The notes: generated from the letters alone by a model not told the origin. A stretch of DNA of 64,000 nt from Barnesiella sp. An55 (GCF_002161555.1 NZ_NFHZ01000007.1:1-64000), one strand, 5' to 3'. Shown: positions 17,130 to 26,857, numbered from the stretch's first letter. Translations and numbers: made by a program.

Positions 17130-18260
17130 TTAGTTCAGAGGCTCAACCTGTATATTTCCCTCATTCTCACTTAACACAAAAGCTCCTATCTGCGAGCTTC
17201 TTATCCCCGGCTTCACCTCGCCGCAAATCATGAAAAGCCTGTCGCCAAAGTGCAGCAGCGCACCCCCAGCTCTATCCATTCCTGTCACAGAGTCGCAAAC
17301 CGTCCAACGGGCAAGGGCCGGGTCGTAAACAAGCACATCGCTATTAAACCGATACCACTCGACCGGCTTTTCCAGATAATCGGGAGGTACATTCCCCTCC
17401 ATGGCTTCCTTAAATATTTTATAATCTACGCCCCCGGTCAACAGCAATTTGCCATCGACTGCCACACCACTTCCCCCCGAGAGAGCATACTGCCCGCCAT
17501 CGGCTCTGGAGGGAAAAGGTATAGGTTCGCCCCACTCGCGCGTGACGATATCGTAGGGTACCATATCGGCTGGAATCGTACAGGTATTGGTCGGACGGTC
17601 GTCGCAGAAACCACCGGCCAAATAGAGTTTTCGCCCTACCGCCAGCAAGACGGGTTGTACCCGGACGGGGTCGGGATAATCGGGCAATCGGCTCCAGACC
17701 GTATCGCCTGGAGCAAGGGCATACAGCGCGCGACCGCCATCAGGCTGGTTGCCACCGGTCACATAAACAACCCCTTGGACCGATGCGGCAGCCCCATTGT
17801 CGATCGGCGAAGGTAATGCGGGCAGGTCGTTTAGCGTGAAATGCACCTCACCGGCAGGCCCCGCCTGCCGTTCCATACGAAATACACGGGTCACGGCCGA
17901 GTCGGCACCAAGGCCACCCACACACACCAACCCCTCGTCGGTCACGGCCGAGGCGCCATAGGCCAACGACTCAGGCATATCGGGGAGCGACTGCCACCCA
18001 CTATCGACCCGATTCAGATCGAGGGCATAAAAGCGATTGCAAAAACGTTTGGCCCCGCCCCGGGCAGCAGGCACATCGGGGAAATTGCAACCGCCGCCCA
18101 CCACCATATAACCGTCCAGCACACCGGCAAAGGGAGCCGAAACACCGCCCGGTACAGGATAATCGGGCAACTCACCCACACCCCTTGTGCCGCTTGCCGT
18201 GCAGCCACACATCATCACAAGGACTGTGCCGAGAATTATCAAACATTCTGTCGCTTTCAT
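17130..18260 (-). CDS. nanM: Cyclically-permuted mutarotase family protein (NanM-like)
   Basis: A 376-residue lipoprotein or exported protein with a six-bladed Kelch-type propeller. It has a signal with lipobox MMCGC (Cys20). Blade motifs are VVGGGCNFPD, YVTGGNQPDGG, LYLAGGFC and LLTGGVDY, plus the conserved MEGNVPPDYLEKPVEWYRFNSD-type segment of the cyclically permuted mutarotase family (positions about 285-310). NanM converts the alpha anomer of released sialic acid to beta outside the cytoplasm (known for E. coli NanM). It is upstream of nanL with its own -7 element, so it is probably a separate transcript that may read into the operon. The start at 18260 is chosen for the signal peptide. 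Confidence 0.88.
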   Translation of the reverse strand: MKATECLIILGTVLVMMCGCTASGTRGVGELPDYPVPGGVSAPFAGVLDGYMVVGGGCNFPDVPAARGGAKRFCNRFYALDLNRVDSGWQSLPDMPESLAYGASAVTDEGLVCVGGLGADSAVTRVFRMERQAGPAGEVHFTLNDLPALPSPIDNGAAASVQGVVYVTGGNQPDGGRALYALAPGDTVWSRLPDYPDPVRVQPVLLAVGRKLYLAGGFCDDRPTNTCTIPADMVPYDIVTREWGEPIPFPSRADGGQYALSGGSGVAVDGKLLLTGGVDYKIFKEAMEGNVPPDYLEKPVEWYRFNSDVLVYDPALARWTVCDSVTGMDRAGGALLHFGDRLFMICGEVKPGIRSSQIGAFVLSENEGNIQVEPLN

Positions 18261-18288
18261 AAAAACAGATAAAAAGGTTACCGACAGC

Positions 18289-18296
18289 CAAATGTA
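18289..18296 (-). promoter_or_regulatory. -7 promoter element for nanM (TACATTTG)
   Basis: A perfect TAnnTTTG on the minus strand 29 bases upstream of the nanM ATG. No clear -33 match. It faces the identical octamer of the regulator gene, giving a divergent arrangement. Confidence 0.5.
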
Positions 18297-18336
18297 ACGA
18301 TAAAGCTTCAGCTTCCTGCACTTATTGTCCGAAAAA

Positions 18337-18368
18337 TTTAGCAACTTGAGAATTAAATCCTACATTTG
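18337..18368 (+). promoter_or_regulatory. Promoter of the ROK regulator (TTTA-N20-TACATTTG)
   Basis: TACATTTG (18361-18368) with TTTA at the expected 20-base spacing lies 28 bases before the ATG. Confidence 0.6.
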
Positions 18369-18396
18369 CATAAACGAAAAACCCCTTATACAAGCC

Positions 18397-19608
18397 ATGA
18401 GCCTGCTCTCCGAAATAGAAAAAGGCACCCGCAGTGCCGCCATGAAGAAAAAGATTATAGGTTTCTATCTCTACAACCAGTCGGCCACCCTGCCCGACCT
18501 GGCCAAAGAGCTGAACATAAGCGTCCCCACCGCCACCAAGTTTGTTACCGAAATGCTCGACGACGGCTACATCATCAGCTATGGCAAGATGGAGACGGCC
18601 GAGGGGCGCCCGCCCACGCTGTACGGGTTGAATCCCGAGTCGGGCTATTTCATTGGCGTGGACATCAAAAAATTCTCCATAAACTTTGCCCTCATGAACC
18701 TCATCGGTGGAATCATCGAGACCCGCATGGGAGTCGAATGCCAGTTGGAGAATACCCCCGAGGGGCTTGAGATACTGTGCAACCACATACGCGATTTTCT
18801 GGAGGCCATCAGCATCGACAAAAGTAAGATACTTAACATTGGCATCAACATCTCGGGGCGGGTCAATCCCGAGTCGGGGTTCAGTTTCTCCCAGTTCAAT
18901 TTCGAAGAGCGCCCGCTGGCCGAAATCCTGACCGAGCGGATAGGCGTCGAGGTAAGTATCGACAACGACACCCGCGCCATGACCTATGGCGAAATGGTCA
19001 AAGGGGTGGTCAAGGGCGAGAAAGACATTATCTTCATCAACCTCAGTTGGGGGCTGGGTAGCGGATTGATATTCGACGGCAAACTGTATAAAGGCAAATC
19101 GGGATTCAGCGGCGAGTTCGGCCACTTCGGCGTGTTTGACAACGAGCGCATCTGCCACTGCGGCAAGCGGGGATGCCTCGAGACCGAAGTCTCGGGCGAG
19201 GCGCTCTATCGGGAGTTGCTGCGATGTGTACACGAAGGGAAACAGTCGATACTCTCGGATCGCATCCAACACGACGAAGCCTCGCTTACCCTGCTCGACA
19301 TCATAGACGCCACCAACAAGGAAGATTTGTTGTGCATCGAACTCACCGAAGAAATCGGTCAGAAACTGGGACGATACCTGGCCAGCCTCATCAACCTGCT
19401 CAACCCCGAGCTGGTCGTTATCGGGGGTGTACTCGCCCAAACCGGCGACTACATACTGCAACCCATCAAGAGTGCCGTACGCAAATACTCGCTCAACCTG
19501 GTCAACAAAGACTCGGCCATCGTCCTCTCTAAGCTCCAGGATAAGGCGGGTGTGGTGGGTGCCTGCATGCTTGCCCGCTGCAAAATGTTCGATTGCGACA
19601 AAAGCTAA
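18397..19608 (+). CDS. ROK family transcriptional regulator (probable nan repressor)
   Basis: A 403-residue ROK protein. Residues about 15-85 form a winged helix-turn-helix (ATLPDLAKELNISVPTATKF and a GRPPTLYGLN wing). The rest is the sugar-kinase-like ROK fold with VDIKKFSINFALMNL, SIDNDTRAMTYGE, EFGHFGV and the zinc motif CHCGKRGCLE (about 252-261). The HTH makes it a regulator of the NagC/Mlc/NanR-like kind rather than a plain kinase. Divergent from nanM and next to the sialic acid operon, it most likely senses ManNAc, GlcNAc or a phosphorylated form and represses the nan genes (inference). The start at 18397 fits the promoter; the open frame extends to 18325 but crosses the promoter. Confidence 0.87.
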   Translation: MSLLSEIEKGTRSAAMKKKIIGFYLYNQSATLPDLAKELNISVPTATKFVTEMLDDGYIISYGKMETAEGRPPTLYGLNPESGYFIGVDIKKFSINFALMNLIGGIIETRMGVECQLENTPEGLEILCNHIRDFLEAISIDKSKILNIGINISGRVNPESGFSFSQFNFEERPLAEILTERIGVEVSIDNDTRAMTYGEMVKGVVKGEKDIIFINLSWGLGSGLIFDGKLYKGKSGFSGEFGHFGVFDNERICHCGKRGCLETEVSGEALYRELLRCVHEGKQSILSDRIQHDEASLTLLDIIDATNKEDLLCIELTEEIGQKLGRYLASLINLLNPELVVIGGVLAQTGDYILQPIKSAVRKYSLNLVNKDSAIVLSKLQDKAGVVGACMLARCKMFDCDKS

Positions 19609-19645
19609 GCGGCCAGGCACGTTCAACCGGCAACCACTGCGAGTG

Positions 19646-19909
19646 TCAACCCTGTATATACGAGGGATGACGTTTCAACCACGCGGCCGCGTATTCGCAC
19701 GAGGCACACGGAGTGAGGCCCTGTGCAAGTGCATAGTCATACGCCTCCTTGACCAAAGCGGCTGCAATGCCACGACCTCCAATCTCGGGAGGAACAATGG
19801 TATGTTCTATATCAAGGCAATCATTGTCAATCACATACGACACATAAGCTCTCACGCCATCGACCACGGTCTCGAACAGGCAGTGCGACATATCATGTAC
19901 AATCTCCAT
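19646..19909 (-). CDS. Small GNAT N-acetyltransferase (YjdJ/NATD1 type)
   Basis: An 87-residue minimal GNAT-fold protein. The CoA-binding segment VPPEIGGRGIAAALVKEAYDYA (about residues 39-60) and the following PCASCEYAAAWLKRHP (67-82) are typical of the YjdJ/NATD1 group (Pfam Acetyltransf_CG). The acceptor substrate is unknown. The ATG at 19909 is set by the family start (MEIVHDMSHCLFE); the frame runs further upstream only as a shadow across the tspO gene. It follows tspO by 13 bases on the same strand, so they are co-transcribed. Confidence 0.85.
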   Translation of the reverse strand: MEIVHDMSHCLFETVVDGVRAYVSYVIDNDCLDIEHTIVPPEIGGRGIAAALVKEAYDYALAQGLTPCASCEYAAAWLKRHPSYIQG

Positions 19910-19922
19910 AATCCGGCATATT

Positions 19923-20384
19923 TTAGTTATACAAATATATATATCCGTTGAGGTAGGTTGCAAACAAAAGCCACACAAAATAGGGCACAAACAGCCAAGC
20001 CGCCGCCCGATCGCGCCGATAGGCCCCCACCATATAGACCAGCACCAACACATCGAGCAACAAGATATCGACCAGCCCCAGCAGCGGATACCGGAAAGTA
20101 AAAAAGCACAGGCTCCACAAGAAATTGAGAACCAGCTGCGCCCCCCATATTCCAAAGAGAATACGATCACGACAACGCCCAATCAACCGTCCCAACGAGA
20201 CTCCCATACACACATAAAGCAGACTCCAGGCAATGGGGAAAGCTATACCGGGAGGCGTGAGCACCGACTTGTCGAGAAACGGATACCATTCGACCATCGA
20301 CCGGGTTTGAAAAAAACTGGCCGAGAACCCTACTCCCAGACACAACAGTGTGGGCAGCAGATAATACAAGATTTTTCGCATCAT
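19923..20384 (-). CDS. tspO: TspO/MBR family protein
   Basis: A 153-residue integral membrane protein with five predicted helices, the size and layout of TspO/peripheral benzodiazepine receptor homologues. The conserved PPGIAFPIAWSLLYVCMGVSL (about residues 43-63) and the NFLWSLCFFTFRYPLLGLVDI segment carry the family Trp and aromatic positions. Family members bind porphyrins and related tetrapyrroles and act in stress responses. Two adjacent ATG codons are possible (20384 or 20381). The gene overlaps nothing and lies 13 bases before the GNAT gene. Confidence 0.88.
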   Translation of the reverse strand: MMRKILYYLLPTLLCLGVGFSASFFQTRSMVEWYPFLDKSVLTPPGIAFPIAWSLLYVCMGVSLGRLIGRCRDRILFGIWGAQLVLNFLWSLCFFTFRYPLLGLVDILLLDVLVLVYMVGAYRRDRAAAWLFVPYFVWLLFATYLNGYIYLYN

Positions 20385-20763
20385 GGTTTTCTCTATTTTA
20401 AATATAACTTTCCAACAACTGGAGCACGTGTAAAGTTTATCGCTCCCCCAAAGCAGATACCCAATATATCCTCCATCCACGAGACAGGCCACTCAAAACG
20501 GCAATACCGAGTTTTTCGCCATCCGGGCTTTGGAATATTGCCACAATGGTTGTATTTTTGAAGCCAAATGAAGAACCGATGCAGGACGTTGAAAGAGGAT
20601 ACACTACCGGTGAAGTGGATATAAGCCCGGCAAACCATTGGCTGTCAAATATCAAGGGAAGCCACCTGTCTCTCGAAAAAGTTACCTGCATTTCAAATTC
20701 ATTTCAAATTTGAAATTCATTTTTGTGGCATGAAACTTTAATCATGACAAAAAACAGTACGCT
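20385..20763. other. Intergenic region with an open but unsupported frame
   Basis: This 379-base gap holds no recognised gene. On the plus strand a frame is open from 20408 to a stop at 20711-20713; from the ATG at 20546 it would give a 55-residue peptide of natural-looking composition (begins MVVFLKPNEEPMQDVERGY). A minus-strand frame (20691-20437, 84 codons) is also open. Neither matches a family I know. A decayed gene or a small unknown protein are both possible. Confidence 0.3.
20701..20716. promoter_or_regulatory. 16-bp perfect palindrome upstream of the porin gene
   Basis: ATTTCAAATTTGAAAT is its own reverse complement, preceded by a direct copy of ATTTCAAATTC (20690-20700). It lies 48 bases before the porin ATG and could be an operator. 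Confidence 0.4.
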
Positions 20764-22041
20764 ATGAATCCTCTACGACTCTTTTTATCGGCATTATCTT
20801 TCACGCTGCTTGCCTGGCCCGCATCGGCCGATACACAAGCCTTCAAAAACGATTCACTCAACATCACGCTCCCCAACACCAATTATGCCGACGAATTGAG
20901 AGACATACGCATGCACATGCCCGATATCGAAGTGGGCAACGGCATATCGTTCCAACCCAAAAACAAAAGCTATAAACTCACCATGCGCATCCGCATGCAG
21001 AACATAGTCGATGTAGGGTTCAACGACAAGTTCGAAGCTCAAGACATCGATGCCCGGGTAAAACGGCTGCGACTGCGCTTCGACGGCTACATCTACACTC
21101 CCAAACTCACCTACCTCGTGCAATTGGGATTCACCCCCTACGACATGAAAACCCTGCCCAACGGCAACAGCAATATCGTGCGCGACGCCATGATTTATTA
21201 TGTGCCCAACGCCACATGGAACATCGGGTTCGGTCAAACCAAGATTCGGGCCAACCGGGCACGCGTCAATTCGTCGAGTGCCTTGCAGTTTGTCGATCGC
21301 TCCATCGTCAACTCCGAGTTCAATCTCGACCGCGACTTCGGTCTGTTCGGCGAGTACAACCAGCACCTGTTCGGGACATTCGACCTGGCCGCCAAAGCCT
21401 CGATTACAACCGGCGAAGGCCGTAACTGGGGCAACAGCAAAGGAAGCGGACTCGCCTATACCGGCCGTGTGGAATTCTTCCCTTTAGGCCGGTTCAAGGG
21501 TAAAGGCGACGCCATCGAGGGAGACTTCGAGCGCGAGTCCACCCCCAAGATTCTGCTGGCCGGAGCATATAGCTACAACGACCGCGCCATGCGGGCCCAA
21601 GGCTCCAACGGCGATTGGCTAATCTCCAACCAAACCCGCAACCTGTCGTCCTACTTCGTCGATTTCATTCTCAAGTACCGAGGTTTTGCCTTCTATACCG
21701 ATTTCATGGGACGCGCATGTACCACCTCGCCCCTTATCAAATCGGGTGAAACGGTAGAGCAATACATCCTCACCGGCATGGGTATCAACGTGCAAACAAG
21801 CTATCTGTTCCCCTCCAACTGGGAGATTGCCCTGCGCAACTCCATCATCCTGCCCGACCGTGAGGTGCAACCCCATGCCAATTACCGCAAATACAACCAA
21901 TCGACGCTGGGCGTGACTAAATACCTCATCGACCACCGGCTCAAAGTACAGGCCGACCTCTCCTACAACTACAAGGATGAGTTCACCGCCACCAACTACA
22001 ACCGCTGGCAACTGCGATTCCAGATCGAGCTCGGGTTTTAA
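20764..22041 (+). CDS. OprP/OprO-like outer-membrane porin
   Basis: A 425-residue protein with a signal peptide (cleavage near PASA-D) and a long beta-barrel resembling the phosphate-selective porin O and P family. Seen are an N-terminal linker, KNKSYKLTMRIRMQNIVDVGFND (first strand), VKRLRLRFDGYIYTPKLTYLVQLGF and the IGFGQTKIRANRARVNSSSALQFVDRSIVNSEF region typical of this family. It ends with Phe as expected of an outer-membrane barrel (IELGF). The substrate is uncertain; the family name does not prove phosphate transport. It is followed 46 bases later by a MalY-type aminotransferase on the same strand, which may be co-transcribed. Confidence 0.85.
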   Translation: MNPLRLFLSALSFTLLAWPASADTQAFKNDSLNITLPNTNYADELRDIRMHMPDIEVGNGISFQPKNKSYKLTMRIRMQNIVDVGFNDKFEAQDIDARVKRLRLRFDGYIYTPKLTYLVQLGFTPYDMKTLPNGNSNIVRDAMIYYVPNATWNIGFGQTKIRANRARVNSSSALQFVDRSIVNSEFNLDRDFGLFGEYNQHLFGTFDLAAKASITTGEGRNWGNSKGSGLAYTGRVEFFPLGRFKGKGDAIEGDFERESTPKILLAGAYSYNDRAMRAQGSNGDWLISNQTRNLSSYFVDFILKYRGFAFYTDFMGRACTTSPLIKSGETVEQYILTGMGINVQTSYLFPSNWEIALRNSIILPDREVQPHANYRKYNQSTLGVTKYLIDHRLKVQADLSYNYKDEFTATNYNRWQLRFQIELGF

Positions 22042-22087
22042 ACCGGCTCAACAGACTCCGATAACCTAATACCTAAACAACACACAT

Positions 22088-23272
22088 ATGGCTATTCAGT
22101 ATGATTTTGACACCATCATCGATCGGCATCACACCGGTGCCATGAAAACCGATGTGCTGAGCGAACGATACGGACGCGAAGACCTTATCCCCCTGTGGAT
22201 TGCCGACATGGACTTTGCCGTAGCGCCTCCCATTACCGAAGCGCTTGTGCAACGCCTGCATCACCCCGTTTATGGATATGCCGAGGCTCCCGCCAGCTAT
22301 TGGCAATCGATTATCGACTGGCTCAAATATCTGCACAACTGGGACGTAAAGCGCGAGTGGATTACCTATATCCCCGGTATCGTCAAGGGCATAGGGCTAG
22401 CCGTGAACGTATTCAGCGACCCCGGTGATAAAATCATTATACAAACCCCTGTCTATACCCCCTTCATGGCAGTGCCCGAGGGTAACGGACGGCAAGTGGT
22501 ACACAACCCCCTCAAGTGGAACGGTACCCACTACGAGATGGACTTCAACCACCTCGAGTCGATTATCGACCCGCAGTGCAAACTGTTTATCCTCTGCAAC
22601 CCCCACAACCCAGGTGGTGTCGTGTGGCCGCTCGAGACTCTGCAACGGGTAGCCGAGATATGTGCCCGCCACCACATCCTCATCATTGCCGACGAGATTC
22701 ATGCCGACATGCCGATCTTCGGCTCCAAGCATCACCCCTTTGCCTCGGTATCGGAGACAGCCGCCCAAAACAGTATTTCGTTCGGGGCACCCTCCAAGAC
22801 CTTCAACATCGCCGGTCTGGTGAGCTCCTATGCCATCGTGCCCAACCCCACGATACGCCAGCGCTTCTTCGACTGGCTCACCGCCAACGAGCTGAACGAG
22901 CCCACCTTCATGGCCACCATCGCCACCGAGGCCGCCTATAACCATTGCCGCGACTGGCGCGAACAGATGCTGGCCTATGTCGAAGGGAATATTCTCTTTG
23001 TCGAGGATTTCCTCAAGCAACACATCCCCGCCATCAAAGCCATACGCCCGCAAGCCTCGTTTATCGTGTGGCTCGACTGCACCCGTCTGGGACTCGACCA
23101 CGACGCCCTCATCGACCTCTTTGTCGATAAAGCCCGGCTCGCCCTCAACGACGGCGAGATGTTCGGGCCCGAAGGCAAAGGACACATGCGACTCAACGTG
23201 GGCACACCGCGAGCCGTGCTACAAAAAGCACTCGAGCAACTCGCAACGGCAGTGAGCCTTTTCAACCGATAG
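22088..23272 (+). CDS. MalY/PatB family PLP-dependent C-S lyase
   Basis: A 394-residue fold type I aminotransferase. Seen are PLWIADMDFAVAPPI (about residues 35-49), NPHNPGG (about 173-179), IADEIHADM (about 198-206) and GAPSKTFNIAGL with Lys237 as the PLP-binding lysine. The ADMDF and IHADM motifs are those of the MalY/PatB group, which cleave cystathionine or cysteine conjugates (beta-lyase) to a thiol, pyruvate and ammonia. Cytoplasmic. The length is typical. It lies between the porin gene and the valS promoter. Confidence 0.9.
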   Translation: MAIQYDFDTIIDRHHTGAMKTDVLSERYGREDLIPLWIADMDFAVAPPITEALVQRLHHPVYGYAEAPASYWQSIIDWLKYLHNWDVKREWITYIPGIVKGIGLAVNVFSDPGDKIIIQTPVYTPFMAVPEGNGRQVVHNPLKWNGTHYEMDFNHLESIIDPQCKLFILCNPHNPGGVVWPLETLQRVAEICARHHILIIADEIHADMPIFGSKHHPFASVSETAAQNSISFGAPSKTFNIAGLVSSYAIVPNPTIRQRFFDWLTANELNEPTFMATIATEAAYNHCRDWREQMLAYVEGNILFVEDFLKQHIPAIKAIRPQASFIVWLDCTRLGLDHDALIDLFVDKARLALNDGEMFGPEGKGHMRLNVGTPRAVLQKALEQLATAVSLFNR

Positions 23273-23323
23273 GTTACGAGCCACTTTAGCGACAAAGAAA
23301 TATCTTTTTCGGAAAATATTTTA

Positions 23324-23331
23324 TACTTTTG
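23324..23331 (+). promoter_or_regulatory. -7 promoter element for valS (TACTTTTG)
   Basis: A perfect TAnnTTTG, 74 bases before the valS ATG. No good -33 match at the 20-base spacing. Confidence 0.55.
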
Positions 23332-23404
23332 CACCCAATTGGTACAAGGGCCGATACCCTTGTACCGCTTAACGCTAAGAAAGAATATCAGAATAAATCG
23401 CTTT

Positions 23405-26029
23405 ATGAACGAACTTGCCACAAAGTACAATCCCGCCGACGTAGAGGAGAAATGGTACGCCTACTGGTTGAAAAACGGGCTCTTCAAATCGAAGCCCGAC
23501 GGTCGTGAACCCTACACCGTAGTCATCCCGCCCCCCAACGTCACCGGTATTCTGCACATGGGGCACATGCTCAACAACACGATACAGGATATCCTCGTGC
23601 GCCGCGCCCGCATGGAGGGCAAGAACGCCTGCTGGGTACCCGGCACCGACCACGCCTCGATTGCTACCGAAGCCAAAGTGGTAAACAAACTCGCCGCCCA
23701 AGGCATCAAAAAGAGCGACCTCACCCGCGAAGAGTTCCTCAAATATGCCTGGGAATGGAAAGAAGAGCACGGCGGCATCATCCTCAAGCAACTCCAGAAA
23801 CTGGGAGCCTCGTGCGACTGGGACCGCACCGCTTTCACCATGGACGAAATCCGCTCCAAGAGTGTGCTGAAGGTATTTGTCGATTTGTACAACAAAGGGC
23901 TCATCTATCGCGGTGTGCGCATGGTCAACTGGGACCCCAAGGCACTCACCGCCCTCTCCGACGAAGAGGTTATCTACAAAGAGGAACACAGCAAACTCTA
24001 CTACCTGCGCTACTACATCGAGGGTGAAGACAAATACATCATCGTGGCCACAACCCGTCCCGAAACCATTTTGGGCGATACGGCCGTGTGTGTAAACCCC
24101 AACGACCCCCGCTATACGTTCCTCAAGGGGAAGAAGGTAATCGTGCCGCTGGTCAACCGGGTCGTACCTATCATCATGGACGACTACGTCGATATCGAAT
24201 TCGGTACCGGCTGCCTGAAGGTAACTCCCGCCCACGACGTAAACGACTATATGCTGGGCGAGAAATACAACTTGCCCACAATCGATATCTTCAACGACAA
24301 CGGCACCATCAGCGAAGCCGGTGGCCTCTACATTGGCATGGACCGCTTCGATGTGCGCAAACAGATTGCCAAAGACCTGCAAGCTGCCGGCCTGCTCGAG
24401 AAGGTCGAAGACTATGACAACAAGGTGGGTTACTCGGAGCGTACCAACGTAGTCATCGAGCCCAAGCTCTCGATGCAATGGTTCGTCAAGATGGGCAAAC
24501 TCGCCGAGCCTGCCCTCAAGGCGGTCATGAACGACGATATCAAGTTCCACCCCGACAAGTTCAAGAATACCTACCGCTACTGGATGGAGAACATCAAAGA
24601 CTGGTGTATTTCGCGTCAGTTGTGGTGGGGACACCGCATCCCGGCCTACTACCTGCCTCAAGGCGGATTCGTGGTAGCCGAGACTCCCGAAGAGGCCCTG
24701 ACCCTGGCTCGCGAAAAGAGCGGCGACAACTCACTTCAACTGAGCGACCTGCGTCAGGACGAAGATTGCCTCGACACCTGGTTCTCTTCGTGGTTGTGGC
24801 CCATCTCGCTCTTCGACGGTATCAACAACCCCGGCAACGAAGAGATCAAATACTACTATCCCACAAGCGACCTGGTAACGGGCCCTGACATCATCTTCTT
24901 CTGGGTGGCCCGCATGATCATGGCCGGTTATGAATACACGGGTGAAAAGCCCTTCAAGAATGTCTATTTCACGGGTATCGTGCGCGACAAAATCGGACGG
25001 AAGATGTCGAAGTCGCTCGGCAACTCGCCCGACGCACTCGAACTGATAAAGACCTATGGCGCCGACGGTGTGCGCATGGGCCTCATGCTGGCCGCTCCTG
25101 CCGGTAACGACATACTCTACGACGATGCCCTGTGCGAGCAAGGACGTAACTTCAACAACAAGATCTGGAACGCCTTCCGTCTGGTCAAAGGGTGGAGTGT
25201 CGATGACAAGCTCGAGCAACCGCAAACGGCACAAATCGCCGTCAAATGGTTCGATGCCCAGCTCAGCCGCACCCTTGCCGAGGTGAAAGACCTCTTTGGC
25301 AAATACCGCCTTTCCGAGGCTCTCATGGCCATTTACCGTCTCTTCTGGGACGAGTTCTCGTCGTGGTATCTCGAGATGATCAAACCGGCCTATCAGCAGC
25401 CTATCGACCGAGCTACCTACGAGGCTACGCTCACCTACTTCGACGCTCTGCTGCGCATGCTGCACCCATTCATGCCCTTCATCACCGAGGAGTTGTGGCA
25501 ACACCTCTATGAGCGCAAAGAGGGCGAAAGCATCATGTATGCCCGCATGCCCGAAGCTCACCCGGTCGATGACGAAATCATTGCCCGGTTCGAGACCACC
25601 AAGCAGATTGTAGCCGGTGTGCGCACCGTGCGTCTGCAAAAGGGTATTGCCAACAAAGAGCCGCTCACGCTGCAGATTATCGGAGCGCACGACCACACCA
25701 ACGACTGCGTGCTTACCAAGATGACCAATCTCGCTGCTATCGAGACCATCGACGAGAAAGACCCCGCCGCTGCATCGTTCCGGGTTCATGCTACCGAATA
25801 TGCCATACCGCTGGGCAACAACATCGACGTTGAGGCCGAGCTGAAGAAACTCGAAGGTGAGTTGAAGTATGCTCAAGGATTCCTCAAAACCGTAATGGGC
25901 AAACTGAACAACGAGCGCTTTGTTCAAAACGCCCCCGAGGCCGTCGTAGCCATGGAACGTAAGAAAAAAGCCGATGCCGAAGAGAAGATCAAATCGCTCG
26001 AAGAGAGCATCGCCGCCCTCAAGAAATAA
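23405..26029 (+). CDS. valS: Valyl-tRNA synthetase
   Basis: An 874-residue class Ia aminoacyl-tRNA synthetase that charges tRNA-Val. Motifs are [13 protein letters not shown] (HIGH-type motif at residues 51-54) and KMSKS at 533-537. The [13 protein letters not shown] segment and the editing (CP1) domain with [15 protein letters not shown] mark the Val/Ile/Leu group; the [10 protein letters not shown] stretch is valyl-specific. The C-terminal coiled-coil arm (about residues 810-874, Lys/Glu-rich) is complete. The start is set at 23405 because the upstream 22 residues of the open frame cover the leader. The gene has its own promoter and a strong terminator. Confidence 0.97.
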   Translation: MNELATKYNPADVEEKWYAYWLKNGLFKSKPDGREPYTVVIPPPNVTGILHMGHMLNNTIQDILVRRARMEGKNACWVPGTDHASIATEAKVVNKLAAQGIKKSDLTREEFLKYAWEWKEEHGGIILKQLQKLGASCDWDRTAFTMDEIRSKSVLKVFVDLYNKGLIYRGVRMVNWDPKALTALSDEEVIYKEEHSKLYYLRYYIEGEDKYIIVATTRPETILGDTAVCVNPNDPRYTFLKGKKVIVPLVNRVVPIIMDDYVDIEFGTGCLKVTPAHDVNDYMLGEKYNLPTIDIFNDNGTISEAGGLYIGMDRFDVRKQIAKDLQAAGLLEKVEDYDNKVGYSERTNVVIEPKLSMQWFVKMGKLAEPALKAVMNDDIKFHPDKFKNTYRYWMENIKDWCISRQLWWGHRIPAYYLPQGGFVVAETPEEALTLAREKSGDNSLQLSDLRQDEDCLDTWFSSWLWPISLFDGINNPGNEEIKYYYPTSDLVTGPDIIFFWVARMIMAGYEYTGEKPFKNVYFTGIVRDKIGRKMSKSLGNSPDALELIKTYGADGVRMGLMLAAPAGNDILYDDALCEQGRNFNNKIWNAFRLVKGWSVDDKLEQPQTAQIAVKWFDAQLSRTLAEVKDLFGKYRLSEALMAIYRLFWDEFSSWYLEMIKPAYQQPIDRATYEATLTYFDALLRMLHPFMPFITEELWQHLYERKEGESIMYARMPEAHPVDDEIIARFETTKQIVAGVRTVRLQKGIANKEPLTLQIIGAHDHTNDCVLTKMTNLAAIETIDEKDPAAASFRVHATEYAIPLGNNIDVEAELKKLEGELKYAQGFLKTVMGKLNNERFVQNAPEAVVAMERKKKADAEEKIKSLEESIAALKK

Positions 26030-26051
26030 CGATTGATCGGTTGCAATACAC

Positions 26052-26090
26052 ACAAGGGCCGTGTCGAGGAATTTTCGACACGGCCCTTGT
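26052..26090 (+). terminator. Hairpin terminator after valS
   Basis: A 16-pair stem (ACAAGGGCCGTGTCGA with TCGACACGGCCCTTGT) starts 22 bases after the stop. The following T run is weak, but position and stability fit a terminator. Confidence 0.7.
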
Positions 26091-26175
26091 CGTATAATCA
26101 AGGCGCCATCTGTTCCCCAATACGCCTCATAGACTCGGGTACGAAACAGAACCTCCCCACCCCAAACAAAGGTCT

Positions 26176-26210
26176 AAAAAAAGGCCAGCTCGGCAGATGG
26201 CCGAGCTGGC
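26176..26210 (-). terminator. Intrinsic terminator (minus strand)
   Basis: A stem of GCCAGCTCGGC with GCCGAGCTGGC is followed on the minus strand by seven T. It ends the barrel protein transcript that starts at 26724. Confidence 0.85.
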
Positions 26211-26226
26211 TATATCAGAGATGAAA

Positions 26227-26724
26227 TCAGAATTTGTAATAGAGACTGAAGCTCAAGTCATTTCCGCTCAGCGACAAGCCCGAAACGCTGTTGCCGTTGT
26301 ATTGATTGCGATAACCCAGGAATCCATAGTGTGCTACCAAAGAGAACTCTTCGGTAAGGTTAAAGGCAATACCCGGTTTGAAACCGATTTCAAATCCATT
26401 CTCGGCTTTGAATCCTTTGTGTTTTCCAGTAGAGAAACCAAAACCACCATCGACCAACAGGCTCAGAAAATCTTTCGTGAAGAAAGTCCAACGAGCATAC
26501 GGAGCAATGTAAAACGAATTGTAGTTGTCCATGTGAGTATAACCGATGGTCCCGGCTACCGTCCAAGCATCGTTAAAAGCATAACCAAACTCGGGTGCAA
26601 TGCGGAAAGTCGTATTCTCGGTGTCGGTGTCATAAGTCAAGCCAAACTGACCACCCACAAAAAACTGTGCATTGGCTGTCAACATACCAAACACAAGAAC
26701 TAAGGTTAACACTAATTTTTTCAT
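26227..26724 (-). CDS. Outer-membrane beta-barrel protein
   Basis: A 165-residue protein with a signal peptide (MKKLVLTLVLVFGMLTANAQ) and eight or so amphipathic strands, of the small OmpA/OmpX-like barrel size. The sequence includes FFVGGQFGLTYDTD, FGYAFNDAWTVAGTIGYTHMD, APYARWTFF, and ends LYYKF with a terminal Phe. It may be a porin or a structural barrel; no specific function can be read. The start is at the signal peptide; the frame extends 10 codons upstream. It is monocistronic, with its own terminator. Confidence 0.75.
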   Translation of the reverse strand: MKKLVLTLVLVFGMLTANAQFFVGGQFGLTYDTDTENTTFRIAPEFGYAFNDAWTVAGTIGYTHMDNYNSFYIAPYARWTFFTKDFLSLLVDGGFGFSTGKHKGFKAENGFEIGFKPGIAFNLTEEFSLVAHYGFLGYRNQYNGNSVSGLSLSGNDLSFSLYYKF

Positions 26725-26857
26725 TTTACTTATATTTTTAGTTTGTTTCAACAAATATAATAATTTATTTGAAACAAATTCGCTTTTTCCTAAAAATAAT
26801 AAGCTCCAGAGGCAAATTTACCGCTTTCTTTCACCGAATGAGTATGGCTTCCCGAGA

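Noticed and set aside
18322-19626. A 434-codon minus-strand open frame across the ROK gene
   Set aside because: It is a complement shadow of a protein with complete ROK motifs; no family features are seen.
20437-20691. An 84-codon minus-strand frame upstream of tspO
   Set aside because: It competes with an equally open plus-strand frame, has no family match that I can recognise and no promoter. Kept only as a comment on the intergenic region.
20764-22041. Naming the porin as phosphate-specific
   Set aside because: The family name derives from Pseudomonas OprP; no phosphate genes are nearby and specificity residues cannot be judged here.
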